In this document: piece by piece, positions 51,702-60,726 of the stretch
Layout of the letters: each line of letters begins with the position of its first letter
Numbering within the stretch: the first letter of the stretch is position 1
Assembly: GCA_027003075.1 (NCBI GenBank)
Contig: JALWYV010000055.1
Coordinates: forward strand, 43,200 to 107,199
DNA length: 64,000 nt
Reading direction: 5' to 3'
DNA from: Caldifarciminota bacterium
GTDB taxonomy: Bacteria; Hydrothermota; Hydrothermia; LBFQ01
The notes under the pieces: model-generated
Told to the model about the DNA's origin: nothing
The model's database searches: none
What the model saw: only the letters and a program-made list of their open reading frames with translations
Made by a program: the position numbers and the translations under genes

Positions 51702-52816
51702 TCTACGTGCCTGCCGTAAAGTCCCCAGAATGCGGCCGTAGATAGGGAGAGGATGGCCGCCCAGAAGAAGGGAGCAGCGTAATGGAGACCGTAGAGGTAT
51801 CCGGCTATGGGGGGGCCAACTATCCTGCCGAAGGAACTGGCCGACTGGTAGGTCCCCATGACCAGACCTCTCTCCTTTACACCTCTGGAGAGCAGACTGA
51901 GGACGGAGGGCTGGGTTATACCCGATGCTATAACGAGGATCACAACGAGGGCCCCGAGGGCGTAGAAGTTGGGTGAAAAGGGAACCAGGACGGAGATCAC
52001 GGTTGATATGAGGAGACCGAGGAGTATCGCCGTCTTTTCGTGTATTACCTTACTTATCCTGCCCATGTTCCCCTGAACGGCCGCACCGAACAGCCCGGCC
52101 ACGCCCATCAGGTATCCGACCTCCCTAGCACCGAGACCGAACCTATCCTTTATGAGGAGGGCGAGGATGGCCTCAAAGTTGACCATAATGAGCATACCCA
52201 CAAAACCCATGAACACCAGAATACGCTTGTCGGCAGGAAGGGAGAGGATACCGATCCTGCGACGGGGTAGGTGGGCCTTAACGTTCCGGACGGTAAAGAG
52301 CGCCACGGTGAAGGCTATCAGGGCTATCGCTCCGGAGACGAAGAAAGGCACGAGGAGGCCGAAGTTGGCCGCGAGGCCACCGAGGAATGGGCCGAACACC
52401 ATACCGCTACCGAGGGCGGCGCCGTAGAAGCCGAAGTTCCGGGTGACCTTATCCGGAGGGGAAACGGCCCCGATGTAGGCACTGGAGGAGGGAAGGGCGG
52501 CGGCGGATATCAGGCCGCCGAGGAACCTTATGAGTATCAGGTACCAGACCGCCGGGATCAGCGGTATCAAAAAGGAAGTGATGGCAAAACCGAGTGTTCC
52601 GATAGTTATACCCCACTTGTATCCGAACCTGTCGGAGAACTTCCCCCACAGGGGTGCGGAGACGAACTGGGCTACGGGATAGGCTGCGAATATTAAACCG
52701 ATCTGAAAGGGGGTGGCTCCGAGGTTCAACGCCCAGAACGGAAGTATGGGAAAGAGGAGGGAGAAACCCATCATCACGATGAACACCACAACGACCACCG
52801 TCAGTATGCCGGCCAT
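51698..52816 (-). CDS. Major facilitator superfamily transporter (drug/H+ antiporter type)
   Basis: A 12-segment permease (372 aa). The MFS loop-2/3 motif is PLWGKFSDRFGYKWG, a DHA1/TetA-like mark, and the second half has NMGRISKVI. LGSGMVFGPFLGGLAA matches antiporter motif C. It probably exports a small compound. TAGAAT at complement(52826..52831) lies 9 bases before the ATG, divergent from the DUF2089 promoter. It is the first gene of an operon with tsaD. Confidence 0.9.
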   Translation of the reverse strand: MAGILTVVVVVFIVMMGFSLLFPILPFWALNLGATPFQIGLIFAAYPVAQFVSAPLWGKFSDRFGYKWGITIGTLGFAITSFLIPLIPAVWYLILIRFLGGLISAAALPSSSAYIGAVSPPDKVTRNFGFYGAALGSGMVFGPFLGGLAANFGLLVPFFVSGAIALIAFTVALFTVRNVKAHLPRRRIGILSLPADKRILVFMGFVGMLIMVNFEAILALLIKDRFGLGAREVGYLMGVAGLFGAAVQGNMGRISKVIHEKTAILLGLLISTVISVLVPFSPNFYALGALVVILVIASGITQPSVLSLLSRGVKERGLVMGTYQSASSFGRIVGPPIAGYLYGLHYAAPFFWAAILSLSTAAFWGLYGRHVE

Positions 52817-52825
52817 AATCCGGGC

Positions 52826-52866
52826 ATTCTAAAGTTGCCCCTTTTACTCACCTTCCGTGCTATAAT
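52826..52866. promoter_or_regulatory. Divergent promoter pair
   Basis: TAGAAT on the minus strand (52826-52831, MFS) and TATAAT on the plus strand (52861-52866, DUF2089 gene) lie 30 bases apart, so both genes may respond to the same factor. Confidence 0.55.
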
Positions 52867-52874
52867 AGACGCAT

Positions 52875-53234
52875 ATGGGCCGCCTTAACAGATGTCCGGT
52901 ATGCGGTGGGGATTTAGTCGTCCGGGTTCTGGAGTGCAGGGAGTGTGGAACCCGCATTGAGGGACGGTTTGAGAGATCCCCCTTTGAAAGGCTTGAGAAG
53001 GATCAGATTGACTTTCTAATTGAGTTTCTAAAGAGTGAAGGGAACTTCTCCGATCTGGCGAGAAAGCTGGATCTCTCTTTCCCCACGGTAAAGGCGAGGT
53101 TTCACGCCATACTTAAAACGATGGGTATCGTGCCCGAAGGGACAGAGAGGGCGGAAATTTCCGATATACTGAATATGCTTGAAAAGGGAGAAATAACCGT
53201 GGACGAAGCCGAAAAACTCCTTAAGGGCGGGTAA
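52875..53234 (+). CDS. DUF2089 family protein (zinc ribbon, helix-turn-helix, SHOCT-like end)
   Basis: Residues 1-28 have two CPVC/CREC pairs forming a zinc ribbon. Residues 45-90 are a sigma-like helix-turn-helix (NFSDLARKLDLSFPTVKARFHAIL), and residues 98-119 are the MLEKGEITVDEAEKLLKGG module also seen at the N-terminus of the 3445 protein. These proteins are thought to regulate genes for membrane or envelope stress. Length 119 aa. TATAAT is 8 bases before the ATG. Confidence 0.88.
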   Translation: MGRLNRCPVCGGDLVVRVLECRECGTRIEGRFERSPFERLEKDQIDFLIEFLKSEGNFSDLARKLDLSFPTVKARFHAILKTMGIVPEGTERAEISDILNMLEKGEITVDEAEKLLKGG

Positions 53235-53237
53235 CCC

Positions 53238-53594
53238 TCAGTCCAGCCACCTTATGGCGCCCTTACCGAGGGCGTACAGGTAGGCCACTATCAGGATAAG
53301 GAGGAATATACCACCCTCTACGGCAGCGATAATCTTCAGATCCCCCACCTTTACTGCCCACGGAAAGAGTACGGCAGCCTCAACGTCAAATACGAGGAAG
53401 ATCAGGGCGACCAGAAAGTACTTTATGGCCACTCTGCCGTGGGCGTCCCCCCGTATCTGTATACCCGATTCGTAAGGGTAGTTCTTCGTCTTATTCGGGC
53501 GACGGGGACCCAGCACGAGGGACACGAGGATGCCACCGTAGGCTACCAGAAGACCTACAACGAGCATTATACCGAGCTTCCAGAGTTCACCCAT
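53238..53594 (-). CDS. nuoA: NADH-quinone oxidoreductase subunit A
   Basis: A membrane subunit of complex I (118 aa, three helices). It has the NuoA marks GPRRPNKTKNYPYESGIQ and the acidic YFLVALIFLVFDVEAAVLFPWA. The ATG at 53594 follows TAGAAT at complement(53602..53607) by 7 bases; the track start is much too long. No other nuo gene is near, which is unusual because the subunits are normally encoded together. Confidence 0.93.
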   Translation of the reverse strand: MGELWKLGIMLVVGLLVAYGGILVSLVLGPRRPNKTKNYPYESGIQIRGDAHGRVAIKYFLVALIFLVFDVEAAVLFPWAVKVGDLKIIAAVEGGIFLLILIVAYLYALGKGAIRWLD

Positions 53595-53839
53595 GGAGGG
53601 TATTCTAAGGGAGTAGACTCTACCTGAGATACTCACCGGTGGGAGGATGATGTTTACCCCTATTAGCTTTGCTACGGAGATGTACCACGTCGTTCCTCTG
53701 TTCGCCGAATACTTTACTCCTGTGGAATCGGATCGTTCCACGGGTTCTGTCCATTCAGAGGGTGATAAAAACCACCCTGCGATTTACGTAAAGACAACCG
53801 GCATACCTTATCCGCAGGTTCTCGCTTAAAATAGCCACC

Positions 53840-55186
53840 GTGTCCCGTGAAATAACCCGTATCCTCGTGGCCAACCGGGGGGAGATAGCCGTACGCATCA
53901 TATACGCCGCAAGGGAACTCGGAATAGAGACCATCGCCATATACAGCGAGGCGGACGAGAATAGCCTCCACGTTCAACTGGCCGACTACGCCGTCCGTAT
54001 AGGGGGACCATCCCCACAGGAGAGTTATCTAAACATTCCCAACATAATAGCAGCAGCGGAGGCGTGGGGGGCCGACGCCATACACCCCGGCTACGGCTTT
54101 CTGGCCGAAAACCCCTCCTTCGCCCGGATAGTGGAATCCCACGATCTCATCTTTATAGGGCCAAAGGCCGAACATATTGAGATGATGGGAGATAAGGTGG
54201 AGGCCAAGCGGGTAGCCCGGAGGGCGGGAGTACCCCTGGTCCCCGGTACGGACAGCCCCATAGAGAGCGTTGAGGAGGCTAAGAGGATAGCCGCCGAGAT
54301 AGGGTACCCCGTACTCCTGAAGGCAGCCGCCGGAGGAGGAGGCAGGGGTATGAGGGTGGTGGAGAGTGAGAAGGAGATGGAGAACCGTTTCCTCGCAGCG
54401 TCTGCGGAGGCCGAGGCGGCCTTTGGGGACGGTCGCCTCTACCTTGAGAAGTTCATAATGAGACCGAAGCATATAGAAGTCCAGGTCTTCGGGGACGAGT
54501 ACGGCAACGCCACCCACCTCTACGAGAGGGAATGCTCCCTTCAGAGGAGACACCAGAAGATACTTGAGGAGGCCCCCAGCCCCTCCATAAACGATGAGAA
54601 ACGCAGGGAGGTCATAGATTACGCCCTCAGGCTCGTCAGAGAGATAGGGTACGTAAACGCCGGTACGGTGGAGTTCCTGTACGACGAGGACGGCAACTTC
54701 TACTTCATAGAGATGAACACGCGGGTACAGGTGGAACACCCGGTTACAGAGATGATAACGGGTGTGGATATAATAAAGTCCCAGATACTGGTGGCCATGG
54801 GGGAGAGGTTACCCTTCAACGGGGACGACATACCCATAAGGGGGCATTCCATAGAGGCCCGTATAAACGCCGAGGATCCCGAAAATAACTTCTCCCCGTC
54901 ACCGGGGAAGATAGAACTCCTTCACAAGCCGGGAGGTTTCGGTATAAGGGTGGATTCGCACGTGTATCAGGGTTACGTTATACCTCCCCATTACGACTCC
55001 ATGGTGGCAAAGTTAATATCGTGGGGGAACAGCCGTAAGGAAGCCATAAGCAGGATGCGGAGAGCACTTGACGAGTTCGTCCTTGAAGGCATAAAGACCA
55101 CGATCCCCCTCCACCTGCGTATACTGGAGCGTAAAGAGTTCATTGAGGGGAAATTCTATACGAACTCTCTGGAGAAATGGCTTTGA
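53840..55186 (+). CDS. accC: Biotin carboxylase, acetyl-CoA carboxylase subunit
   Basis: An ATP-grasp enzyme (448 aa) that carboxylates biotin on AccB. It starts with GTG 7 bases after TAAAAT (53827-53832). The nucleotide-binding part has KAAAGGGGRGMRVV, the carboxylation site has ERECSLQRRHQKILEEAPSP and EMNTRVQVEHPVTEM. accB and accA/D are absent nearby. It may instead serve pyruvate or propionyl-CoA carboxylase. It overlaps mlaE by 10 bases. Confidence 0.95.
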   Translation: MSREITRILVANRGEIAVRIIYAARELGIETIAIYSEADENSLHVQLADYAVRIGGPSPQESYLNIPNIIAAAEAWGADAIHPGYGFLAENPSFARIVESHDLIFIGPKAEHIEMMGDKVEAKRVARRAGVPLVPGTDSPIESVEEAKRIAAEIGYPVLLKAAAGGGGRGMRVVESEKEMENRFLAASAEAEAAFGDGRLYLEKFIMRPKHIEVQVFGDEYGNATHLYERECSLQRRHQKILEEAPSPSINDEKRREVIDYALRLVREIGYVNAGTVEFLYDEDGNFYFIEMNTRVQVEHPVTEMITGVDIIKSQILVAMGERLPFNGDDIPIRGHSIEARINAEDPENNFSPSPGKIELLHKPGGFGIRVDSHVYQGYVIPPHYDSMVAKLISWGNSRKEAISRMRRALDEFVLEGIKTTIPLHLRILERKEFIEGKFYTNSLEKWL

Positions 55187-55926
55187 TCCTGTCGTGGGTA
55201 AACGCTGTTGGCGAGTTCGCCCTCCTCATTTGGAACACCCTGAAGGCCGTAAAGGAGATTCATAAGAGTTTCGGGGAAATCGTTCGGCAAATTGCCGCCA
55301 TAGGTTACGGATCACTCACGATAGTCATGGGGAGCGCCACGTTCGTGGGTCTGGTCTCAGGTGTACTCATCTCCTATCAGATAAAGGACTTCGTACCCGC
55401 CAACATCATAGGCCTCGGCATATGGAAAGGGGTGTCCACCGAGCTAGCACCTGTACTCACAGCCCTCGTCGTGGCCGGAAGGGTGGGGGGTGGTCTGGCC
55501 TCCGAAATAGGCACCATGAGGGTAACCGAGCAGATAGACGCCCTTGAAGTTATGGGCATAAACCCCTACCGGTTCATAGTCCTTCCCCGTATAGTGGCGG
55601 GAACGATCTCAATACCCCTGCTCACCATAGTCGCCACCTTTATAGCCGTTCTGGCCGCCCTCTTCCTGACCGTGTACGTCTACTCCCTGCCCGCCAACCC
55701 CCTGATCAACGGGATAAAGGGGAGCTTTATACCCAGAGACCTCGTAGTCGGAGGGACCAAGTCCTTCGTATTCGGAGTGATCATATCCCTCGTGAGTTGC
55801 TACTTCGGATATTACACAAGGGGAGGGGCGGTGGGTGTTGGAAGGTCGGCCATGAACGCCGTGGTCGCTTCGGCCATCCTGATACTCGCGGCCGACTTCC
55901 TCATATCCATGTACTTCTACTCCTGA
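55177..55926 (+). CDS. mlaE: MlaE-type ABC permease for lipids
   Basis: An inner-membrane permease of 249 aa with five or six segments. The family mark is LVVAGRVGGGLASEIGTMRVTEQIDALEVMGINPYRFIVLPRI, followed by GGTKSFVFGVIISLVSCYFGYYTRGGAVGVG. It would pair with the MlaF ATPase at 27380. No MCE-domain protein is adjacent. It starts inside the end of accC and so is probably translated with it. Confidence 0.94.
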   Translation: MALILSWVNAVGEFALLIWNTLKAVKEIHKSFGEIVRQIAAIGYGSLTIVMGSATFVGLVSGVLISYQIKDFVPANIIGLGIWKGVSTELAPVLTALVVAGRVGGGLASEIGTMRVTEQIDALEVMGINPYRFIVLPRIVAGTISIPLLTIVATFIAVLAALFLTVYVYSLPANPLINGIKGSFIPRDLVVGGTKSFVFGVIISLVSCYFGYYTRGGAVGVGRSAMNAVVASAILILAADFLISMYFYS

Positions 55927-55959
55927 CGGGTCCCCTCTCCGCCCTATAATAACGGTGTC

Positions 55960-58116
55960 ATGTTTACGGTGCTGATAGGCGGATGGGTTCTGGTCAACGG
56001 TGAAGGCGTGGATGCCGGAACTCTGAGATCGTACGGTGTACGAGTGTACGAATACGTTCCGGGTTACGGATACATAGCAGACGTCCCGGAGGGCCTCAAA
56101 CTCCGTGGGGCGAACGTGCGTCCCGTTCCGGAGAACCTGAAGGTGAGCGAGCTCCTGTACCAGGGGAAGATAGAGGACGCCGTGTACAACGGTAAGGTCC
56201 GTCTGATAGTCTCCGGTTATCCGGGAGAGGACGAGGGGGATCTGTTCAACGCCATATCTTCCTTCGGCCTGACACCTGAGAGGTTCCCATCGTCCCACAT
56301 GCCGAGATTTAAGGTCTCCGTTCCTCCGGGAGATGCCCTGTACGTGGCCCGTCGTCTGGCCTCCATGGACGCAGTATCTAAGGTAGAACCCGATCTTAGA
56401 AAGTACCTGTGGAACAACCATACCCGATGGTACATACAGACCCGCGTTGAAGGGGATTCCCTCGTATGGGCGCACGGTATAAACGGTGAGGGTGAAATCG
56501 GTGGTGTTATGGATACAGGCCTGGACTACTACTCATGCTTCTTCAGGGATACTACGGTGATAACCCCCGGACCCACCCACAGGAAGGTTCTGGATTACAT
56601 GGTGTTATCCAGCTATGCCGACGATTTCGCATCGTGCAGCTATTCCCACGGAACGCACGTGAGCGGCACTTTCCTCGGTAATCCTGATTCTGCAAGTGCC
56701 ATCTTCTACAACTACAAGGGTATGGCCTACGGTGCCAAAATCGTATTCGGAGATGCCGGAGGGCCCTCCTGTGGTAGCTGCGGTAGTGTATGTTACAGCT
56801 CGTCTATATACGATATCCTGACCGACTTCTACACCCGTGGGGCGAGGGTGATAAACTTCTCCTGGGGGTCATCCTTTAACACTTACAGTTCCTCAGCCCG
56901 TGACGTAGACGCCTTTATGTGGGACAATCCCGATGCTCTCGTCTCTATTTCTTCCGGTAACAGCAGTTCCTCCGGGGCGTCCGAGGACGGTACTGTGGGG
57001 TCTCCTGCTACGGCTAAGAACGCCCTTACCGTGGGGGCAACGGGTGCTTTTGACGAGTTCACCAAGCCCCACGAGCGTCGTGCTTACTACTCGTCGCAGG
57101 GTCCCACATACGACGGTAGGATCAAACCTGAGATCCTGACTCCCGGAGGAGATTACAACTACTCGCCTTCCTTCATAGCGTCCGCCCGGAACCGTACGGA
57201 CAGGACCTACTCCTGCTCCGTTGTAAGTAGCGGTTTTCAGGGTACATCCATGGCCTCTCCTGCGGCGGCCGGTGCCGCCCTTCTCGTACGTCAGTACTTC
57301 CGCGAGGGGTGGTATCCGAGCGGTACGAAGGATACGGCCAACGGTTTTATTCCGCAGGGTTCCCTGCTTAAGGCCATGCTCATAGCCTCCGCCCAGCCTC
57401 TGGAGTACGAACCTGTACCACCGAACAGTGAGATAGGGTTTGGAGGTATAAACCTGAGCCGGGCGCTCTACTTCGCGGACATGCCTCCGGAGTACCGCCA
57501 TCGCCTCTTTGTCGTTGACGACAGCATAGGCATATCTGCTGGCGATACGGCCGTCTACGACGTCACCGTCGGCTGTAATACGTCCATGTACACGGACTAC
57601 GTCAAGATAGTTCTGGTGTGGACGGACGCTCCCGGCACCTACCTCCAGAACGACCTTGACCTCATAGTTGAGGGGGCGGACGGGAACGTGTACCACGGTA
57701 ACGTCTTCAACGACGGTGTCTCGGTACCCAACCCCAGTGGCAGGGACTACCTGAACCCCGTTGAGGTCGTGTACGTCGCTCCCGCAAAGCGGGGTACCTG
57801 GAGGGTGAAGGTCTACGGCAGGGCGCTTAACAACCCCAAGCCCGGCGGAGTACAGCCCTACAGCCTCGTCGTGGTGGATGCGGGGCCGTGCGGTAACGAC
57901 GAGGGGCTATCCGTTAAGGAGACTCCGAGGTCAGGGGTGAACGCTCTACCTTATACGGTTTCGGGAAGAAGCGTACGGTTTGCAAAGGATGCCAAGGTTT
58001 ACGCGGTTGACGGCCGCCTGATAGGGAGATTTACCTCCGGCCAGAGGGTTACCCTCGGAAGGGGAGTGTACTTCGTCGTCAGCGGAGACCGGAGCTACAG
58101 GATCACGATCCGCTGA
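55960..58116 (+). CDS. Secreted S8 (subtilisin-like) serine protease with sorting tail
   Basis: A 718-aa protease. The catalytic Asp is in GVMDTGLDY, the His in HGTHVSGTFLG, and the Ser in QGTSMASPAAAGAALL. A pro-region of about 165 residues precedes the domain. After it comes a beta-sandwich (VKIVLVWTDAPG, LDLIVEGADGNVYHGN) and the tail DAKVYAVDGRLIGRF ... GRGVYFVVSGDRSYRITIR, the same kind of type IX-like domain as in the beta-helix protein. The leader MFTVLIGGWVLVNGEG is short and uncharged. TATAAT at 55945-55950 is 9 bases before the ATG. Confidence 0.93.
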   Translation: MFTVLIGGWVLVNGEGVDAGTLRSYGVRVYEYVPGYGYIADVPEGLKLRGANVRPVPENLKVSELLYQGKIEDAVYNGKVRLIVSGYPGEDEGDLFNAISSFGLTPERFPSSHMPRFKVSVPPGDALYVARRLASMDAVSKVEPDLRKYLWNNHTRWYIQTRVEGDSLVWAHGINGEGEIGGVMDTGLDYYSCFFRDTTVITPGPTHRKVLDYMVLSSYADDFASCSYSHGTHVSGTFLGNPDSASAIFYNYKGMAYGAKIVFGDAGGPSCGSCGSVCYSSSIYDILTDFYTRGARVINFSWGSSFNTYSSSARDVDAFMWDNPDALVSISSGNSSSSGASEDGTVGSPATAKNALTVGATGAFDEFTKPHERRAYYSSQGPTYDGRIKPEILTPGGDYNYSPSFIASARNRTDRTYSCSVVSSGFQGTSMASPAAAGAALLVRQYFREGWYPSGTKDTANGFIPQGSLLKAMLIASAQPLEYEPVPPNSEIGFGGINLSRALYFADMPPEYRHRLFVVDDSIGISAGDTAVYDVTVGCNTSMYTDYVKIVLVWTDAPGTYLQNDLDLIVEGADGNVYHGNVFNDGVSVPNPSGRDYLNPVEVVYVAPAKRGTWRVKVYGRALNNPKPGGVQPYSLVVVDAGPCGNDEGLSVKETPRSGVNALPYTVSGRSVRFAKDAKVYAVDGRLIGRFTSGQRVTLGRGVYFVVSGDRSYRITIR

Positions 58117-58140
58117 TACCTGACGCATAACCGTCTTAAA

Positions 58141-58163
58141 GGGGGGCGATCGCCCCCCTTTTT
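58141..58163 (+). terminator. Rho-independent terminator
   Basis: GGGGGGCGATCGCCCCCC is a perfect palindrome followed by five T, 25 bases after the protease stop. Confidence 0.9.
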
Positions 58164-58198
58164 CTTCTTTAGAATGGGAACAGGCATGGGTCTAATCC

Positions 58199-58735
58199 AT
58201 GGTGACGTTTGAAGAGGTTTACCGGAGACATTACGGGGACGTGTTCCGGTTCGTGTACTCAAAGGTCAGGGATTACAACGATGCCCTTGACCTCACGTCG
58301 GAGGTCTTTCTGAAAGCCCTGAAGGGTTTTAAAGGTTTTAAGGGACTATCCTCGGTTAAAACCTGGCTCTTCAGCATAGCCGTAAACGTCGTTAAGGATT
58401 ACTGGTCCTACAGGAATCGTTACCTTCCTCTACTGCCGGCGCCGTACTCGGACGAGGCCGACGATCTGGATAACCCTCTACTCGCCCGCGAGGACGAGTA
58501 CGAAGGGGAAGAGGAGACTCCGGACTTCGCCGTACCTTTAAACGCTTTCAAGAGGGCCTACTACTCCCTGCCCGAACCTTACAGGGAAGTACTATACCTA
58601 TTCTACGTTGAGAAGATGACCTACAGGGAGATAGCAGAGGCTCTCGGTGTGAGTATGGGGACGGTGAAGTCCCGACTTAACAGGGCGAAGGGGAAACTTA
58701 AAAGGCTTGTAAAGGAGGAGGAAAATGACCCATAG
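58199..58735 (+). CDS. ECF-type RNA polymerase sigma factor
   Basis: A 178-aa extracytoplasmic-function sigma factor. Region 2 is RHYGDVFRFVYSKVRDYNDALDLTSEVFLKAL and region 4 is REVLYLFYVEKMTYREIAEALGVSMGTVKSRLNRAKGKL. Between them is an acidic linker (EADDLDNPLLAREDEYEGEEE). It is co-transcribed with the anti-sigma factor, overlapping by 11 bases. TAGAAT at 58170-58175 would leave a short leader; TCTAAT at 58191-58196 lies very near the ATG. Confidence 0.93.
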   Translation: MVTFEEVYRRHYGDVFRFVYSKVRDYNDALDLTSEVFLKALKGFKGFKGLSSVKTWLFSIAVNVVKDYWSYRNRYLPLLPAPYSDEADDLDNPLLAREDEYEGEEETPDFAVPLNAFKRAYYSLPEPYREVLYLFYVEKMTYREIAEALGVSMGTVKSRLNRAKGKLKRLVKEEENDP

Positions 58736-59315
58736 AGAGATAAAGGAGCTTATACCGCTTCTAGCCATAGGGAGGTTAGAAGGGGAGGAGAAGAGGAAGG
58801 TGATGGATCACCTCCGGACGTGTGAGGAGTGCCGCAGGATCTACGAGAACGAAAGGAATCTCCTTGCCCTGATGGAGGGTACGGCCTCCGAGGTAATCCC
58901 TCCTCCCCTGCCCACCGTAAGGCGTAGAGGTTTCAGTGGACGCGTCCTCACCCTTGCCCTATCCGGTATCGCCGTTGCCACCCTTCTCGTCGTGCTTTTC
59001 CTCGTAAAGGGGTACTTCGGTGAAACGGAAGAAGGTACTAAGGCACCCGTACCGGTGGAGATAGTGGGGCTTGATGACCTCTGGGATGGTTACGTCCTCG
59101 TTCAGGGCGATGGCGAGATATCGGTTAAGGTTACCGTTGATGGTAAGGTGGTCGCTACGGAGAAGGGGAAAGATTACGTGTATCTGGAGCCGGACGTGGA
59201 TAGGGGAGAGCATTACGTTAAGGTTACGGTAGTCTACCACGGTGATACGGTTGAGGTGGACCGGGTGGTCCTTTACGACCCCGAGACCTACGCCATGGCT
59301 ACAGGTGAAGAATGA
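58725..59315 (+). CDS. Anti-sigma factor with zinc-finger domain and membrane anchor
   Basis: The 196-aa protein begins with an anti-sigma zf-HC2 domain (HLRTCEECRRIYENERNLL, the H-x3-C-x2-C set). One membrane segment follows (VLTLALSGIAVATLLVVLFLV), then a periplasmic beta domain with PVEIVGLDDLWDGYVLVQG. It would sequester the ECF factor. Its ATG is preceded by GGAGGAGGA, one of the few strong Shine-Dalgarno sequences here. The 3' end overlaps the convergent mgtE gene by 17 bases. Confidence 0.9.
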   Translation: MTHREIKELIPLLAIGRLEGEEKRKVMDHLRTCEECRRIYENERNLLALMEGTASEVIPPPLPTVRRRGFSGRVLTLALSGIAVATLLVVLFLVKGYFGETEEGTKAPVPVEIVGLDDLWDGYVLVQGDGEISVKVTVDGKVVATEKGKDYVYLEPDVDRGEHYVKVTVVYHGDTVEVDRVVLYDPETYAMATGEE

Positions 59316-60657
59316 CCCTTGATATGGTGAAGTAGAGGGTGAGGGTGAGGGCATCGTTGAGGGTGGCGTTCAGGGGCGCCGATATGCTGGCAGGGTCTAT
59401 ACCCAGTCTCTTTGCTATGAGGGGAAGGAAGAAACCGATCGTATTGGCCACGAGGACGGCCACCACCATGGTGAGGGCGACGACGGCGGTTATAACTGGA
59501 TCGTGTGTGCGGAAAAAGGCACTACCCGCTGCTATGAGGGATAGGGGAAGGGCCAGACCGAGCAGTACCCCCACCATCTCCTTTATCCACAGTTTTACAA
59601 CTTCCCTGACGTTCAGGGTGATCTCTCCAGTAGCGAGGGCCCGTATAACGAAACTCGCACACTGAGAACCCGTATTACCGGCCGTTCCGTTCAGGATGGG
59701 TATGAAGGCCGCGAGTATAACCGCTTCCTTCAGGACGTCGGAGTACGCGCCGATTATGAGGGAGGAGACGTTCGCAAGTAGGGCCAGACCTGCCAGCCAG
59801 GGCAGACGCTTCTTCACCCTCTCCCATACGGGAAGCAGGAAGTAGTTGTCCTCCGGATCGCTTACGGCGGCGAACTTAAGGAAGTCCTCCGTACTCTCCT
59901 CAACTATCACGTCCACCACGTCGTCTATGGTTATCACACCTAACATGCGGTTGGAGTTGTCCACCACGGGTATGGCGAGGAGGTCGTAATCGGCCATTAT
60001 CCTGGCAGCCTTCCATGCCGGGTCGTAAGCTGATACGAAGGGGACCTTCTCCGCGAGCTTCCCTATGGGAACGTTCTCGTCGGACTTCACCAGACGGGTC
60101 AACTTCACCTGCCCCCTGAGGCGGTGGGCGTCGTCCACGGCGTATATGGTCAGGAGGACCTCGTCCGGGTAATCGCTCTTTCGCAACTTCTCCAGAGCCT
60201 TTTTAACCGGTATGTTCCGGTTCAGGGCCACGAACTCCGTGTTCATGAGACGGCCGCACGAGTCTTCGGGGTAGTTGAGGAGGGTGAGGGCCACCTCCCT
60301 CTCCTCGGGAGGCAGGAGCGAGAGGATCTTCCGCACAAGATCCGGAGGAAGTTCTTCAAAGAGGGCGGTGCGGTCGTCGTCGTCCATCTCCTCAATTATC
60401 TCAAGTAGTTGTTTATCGGAAAATCCCGCGATTATCTTGTCTATGTTGTGGGTATGGAGGTTGGATATCACCTCTGCCGCCTTCTCCGGAGGAAGTAACT
60501 TCAGAAGCAGGACGGCCTCCGAGGGCTTTAGTTCAGATATGATATCCTCAATTTCGGCCGGATGTAATTCGGAAAGCAACAACTTCAAAGATTTGAACTC
60601 CCGATTCTTAAGGAGTTCTCTTATCTCCGGAAGAAAGGCGAGGGCTATCCTGAGCAA
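59299..60657 (-). CDS. mgtE: Magnesium transporter MgtE
   Basis: A Mg2+ channel/transporter of 452 aa. The N-domain (LSELHPAEIEDIISELKPSEAVLLLKLLPPEKAAEVI) is followed by a CBS pair (TIYAVDDAHRLRGQVKL, AIPVVDNSNRMLGVITIDDVVD) and five membrane segments (IPILNGTAGNTGSQCASFVIRALATG). It starts with TTG at 60657, with TACAAT at complement(60664..60669) 6 bases upstream. Confidence 0.95.
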   Translation of the reverse strand: MLRIALAFLPEIRELLKNREFKSLKLLLSELHPAEIEDIISELKPSEAVLLLKLLPPEKAAEVISNLHTHNIDKIIAGFSDKQLLEIIEEMDDDDRTALFEELPPDLVRKILSLLPPEEREVALTLLNYPEDSCGRLMNTEFVALNRNIPVKKALEKLRKSDYPDEVLLTIYAVDDAHRLRGQVKLTRLVKSDENVPIGKLAEKVPFVSAYDPAWKAARIMADYDLLAIPVVDNSNRMLGVITIDDVVDVIVEESTEDFLKFAAVSDPEDNYFLLPVWERVKKRLPWLAGLALLANVSSLIIGAYSDVLKEAVILAAFIPILNGTAGNTGSQCASFVIRALATGEITLNVREVVKLWIKEMVGVLLGLALPLSLIAAGSAFFRTHDPVITAVVALTMVVAVLVANTIGFFLPLIAKRLGIDPASISAPLNATLNDALTLTLYFTISRVILHL

Positions 60658-60726
60658 CTGCCAATTGTACGGGTGTTAAAACCGGCAGGTTTCGGCACTT
60701 AACTCCCGCGTATAATACACTTATAG

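Noticed and set aside
53647-53829. 60-codon ORF between nuoA and accC
   Set aside because: No clear -10 at leaderless distance and no similarity; the GGAGG sits too close to the ATG. It may be chance in a 245-base gap.
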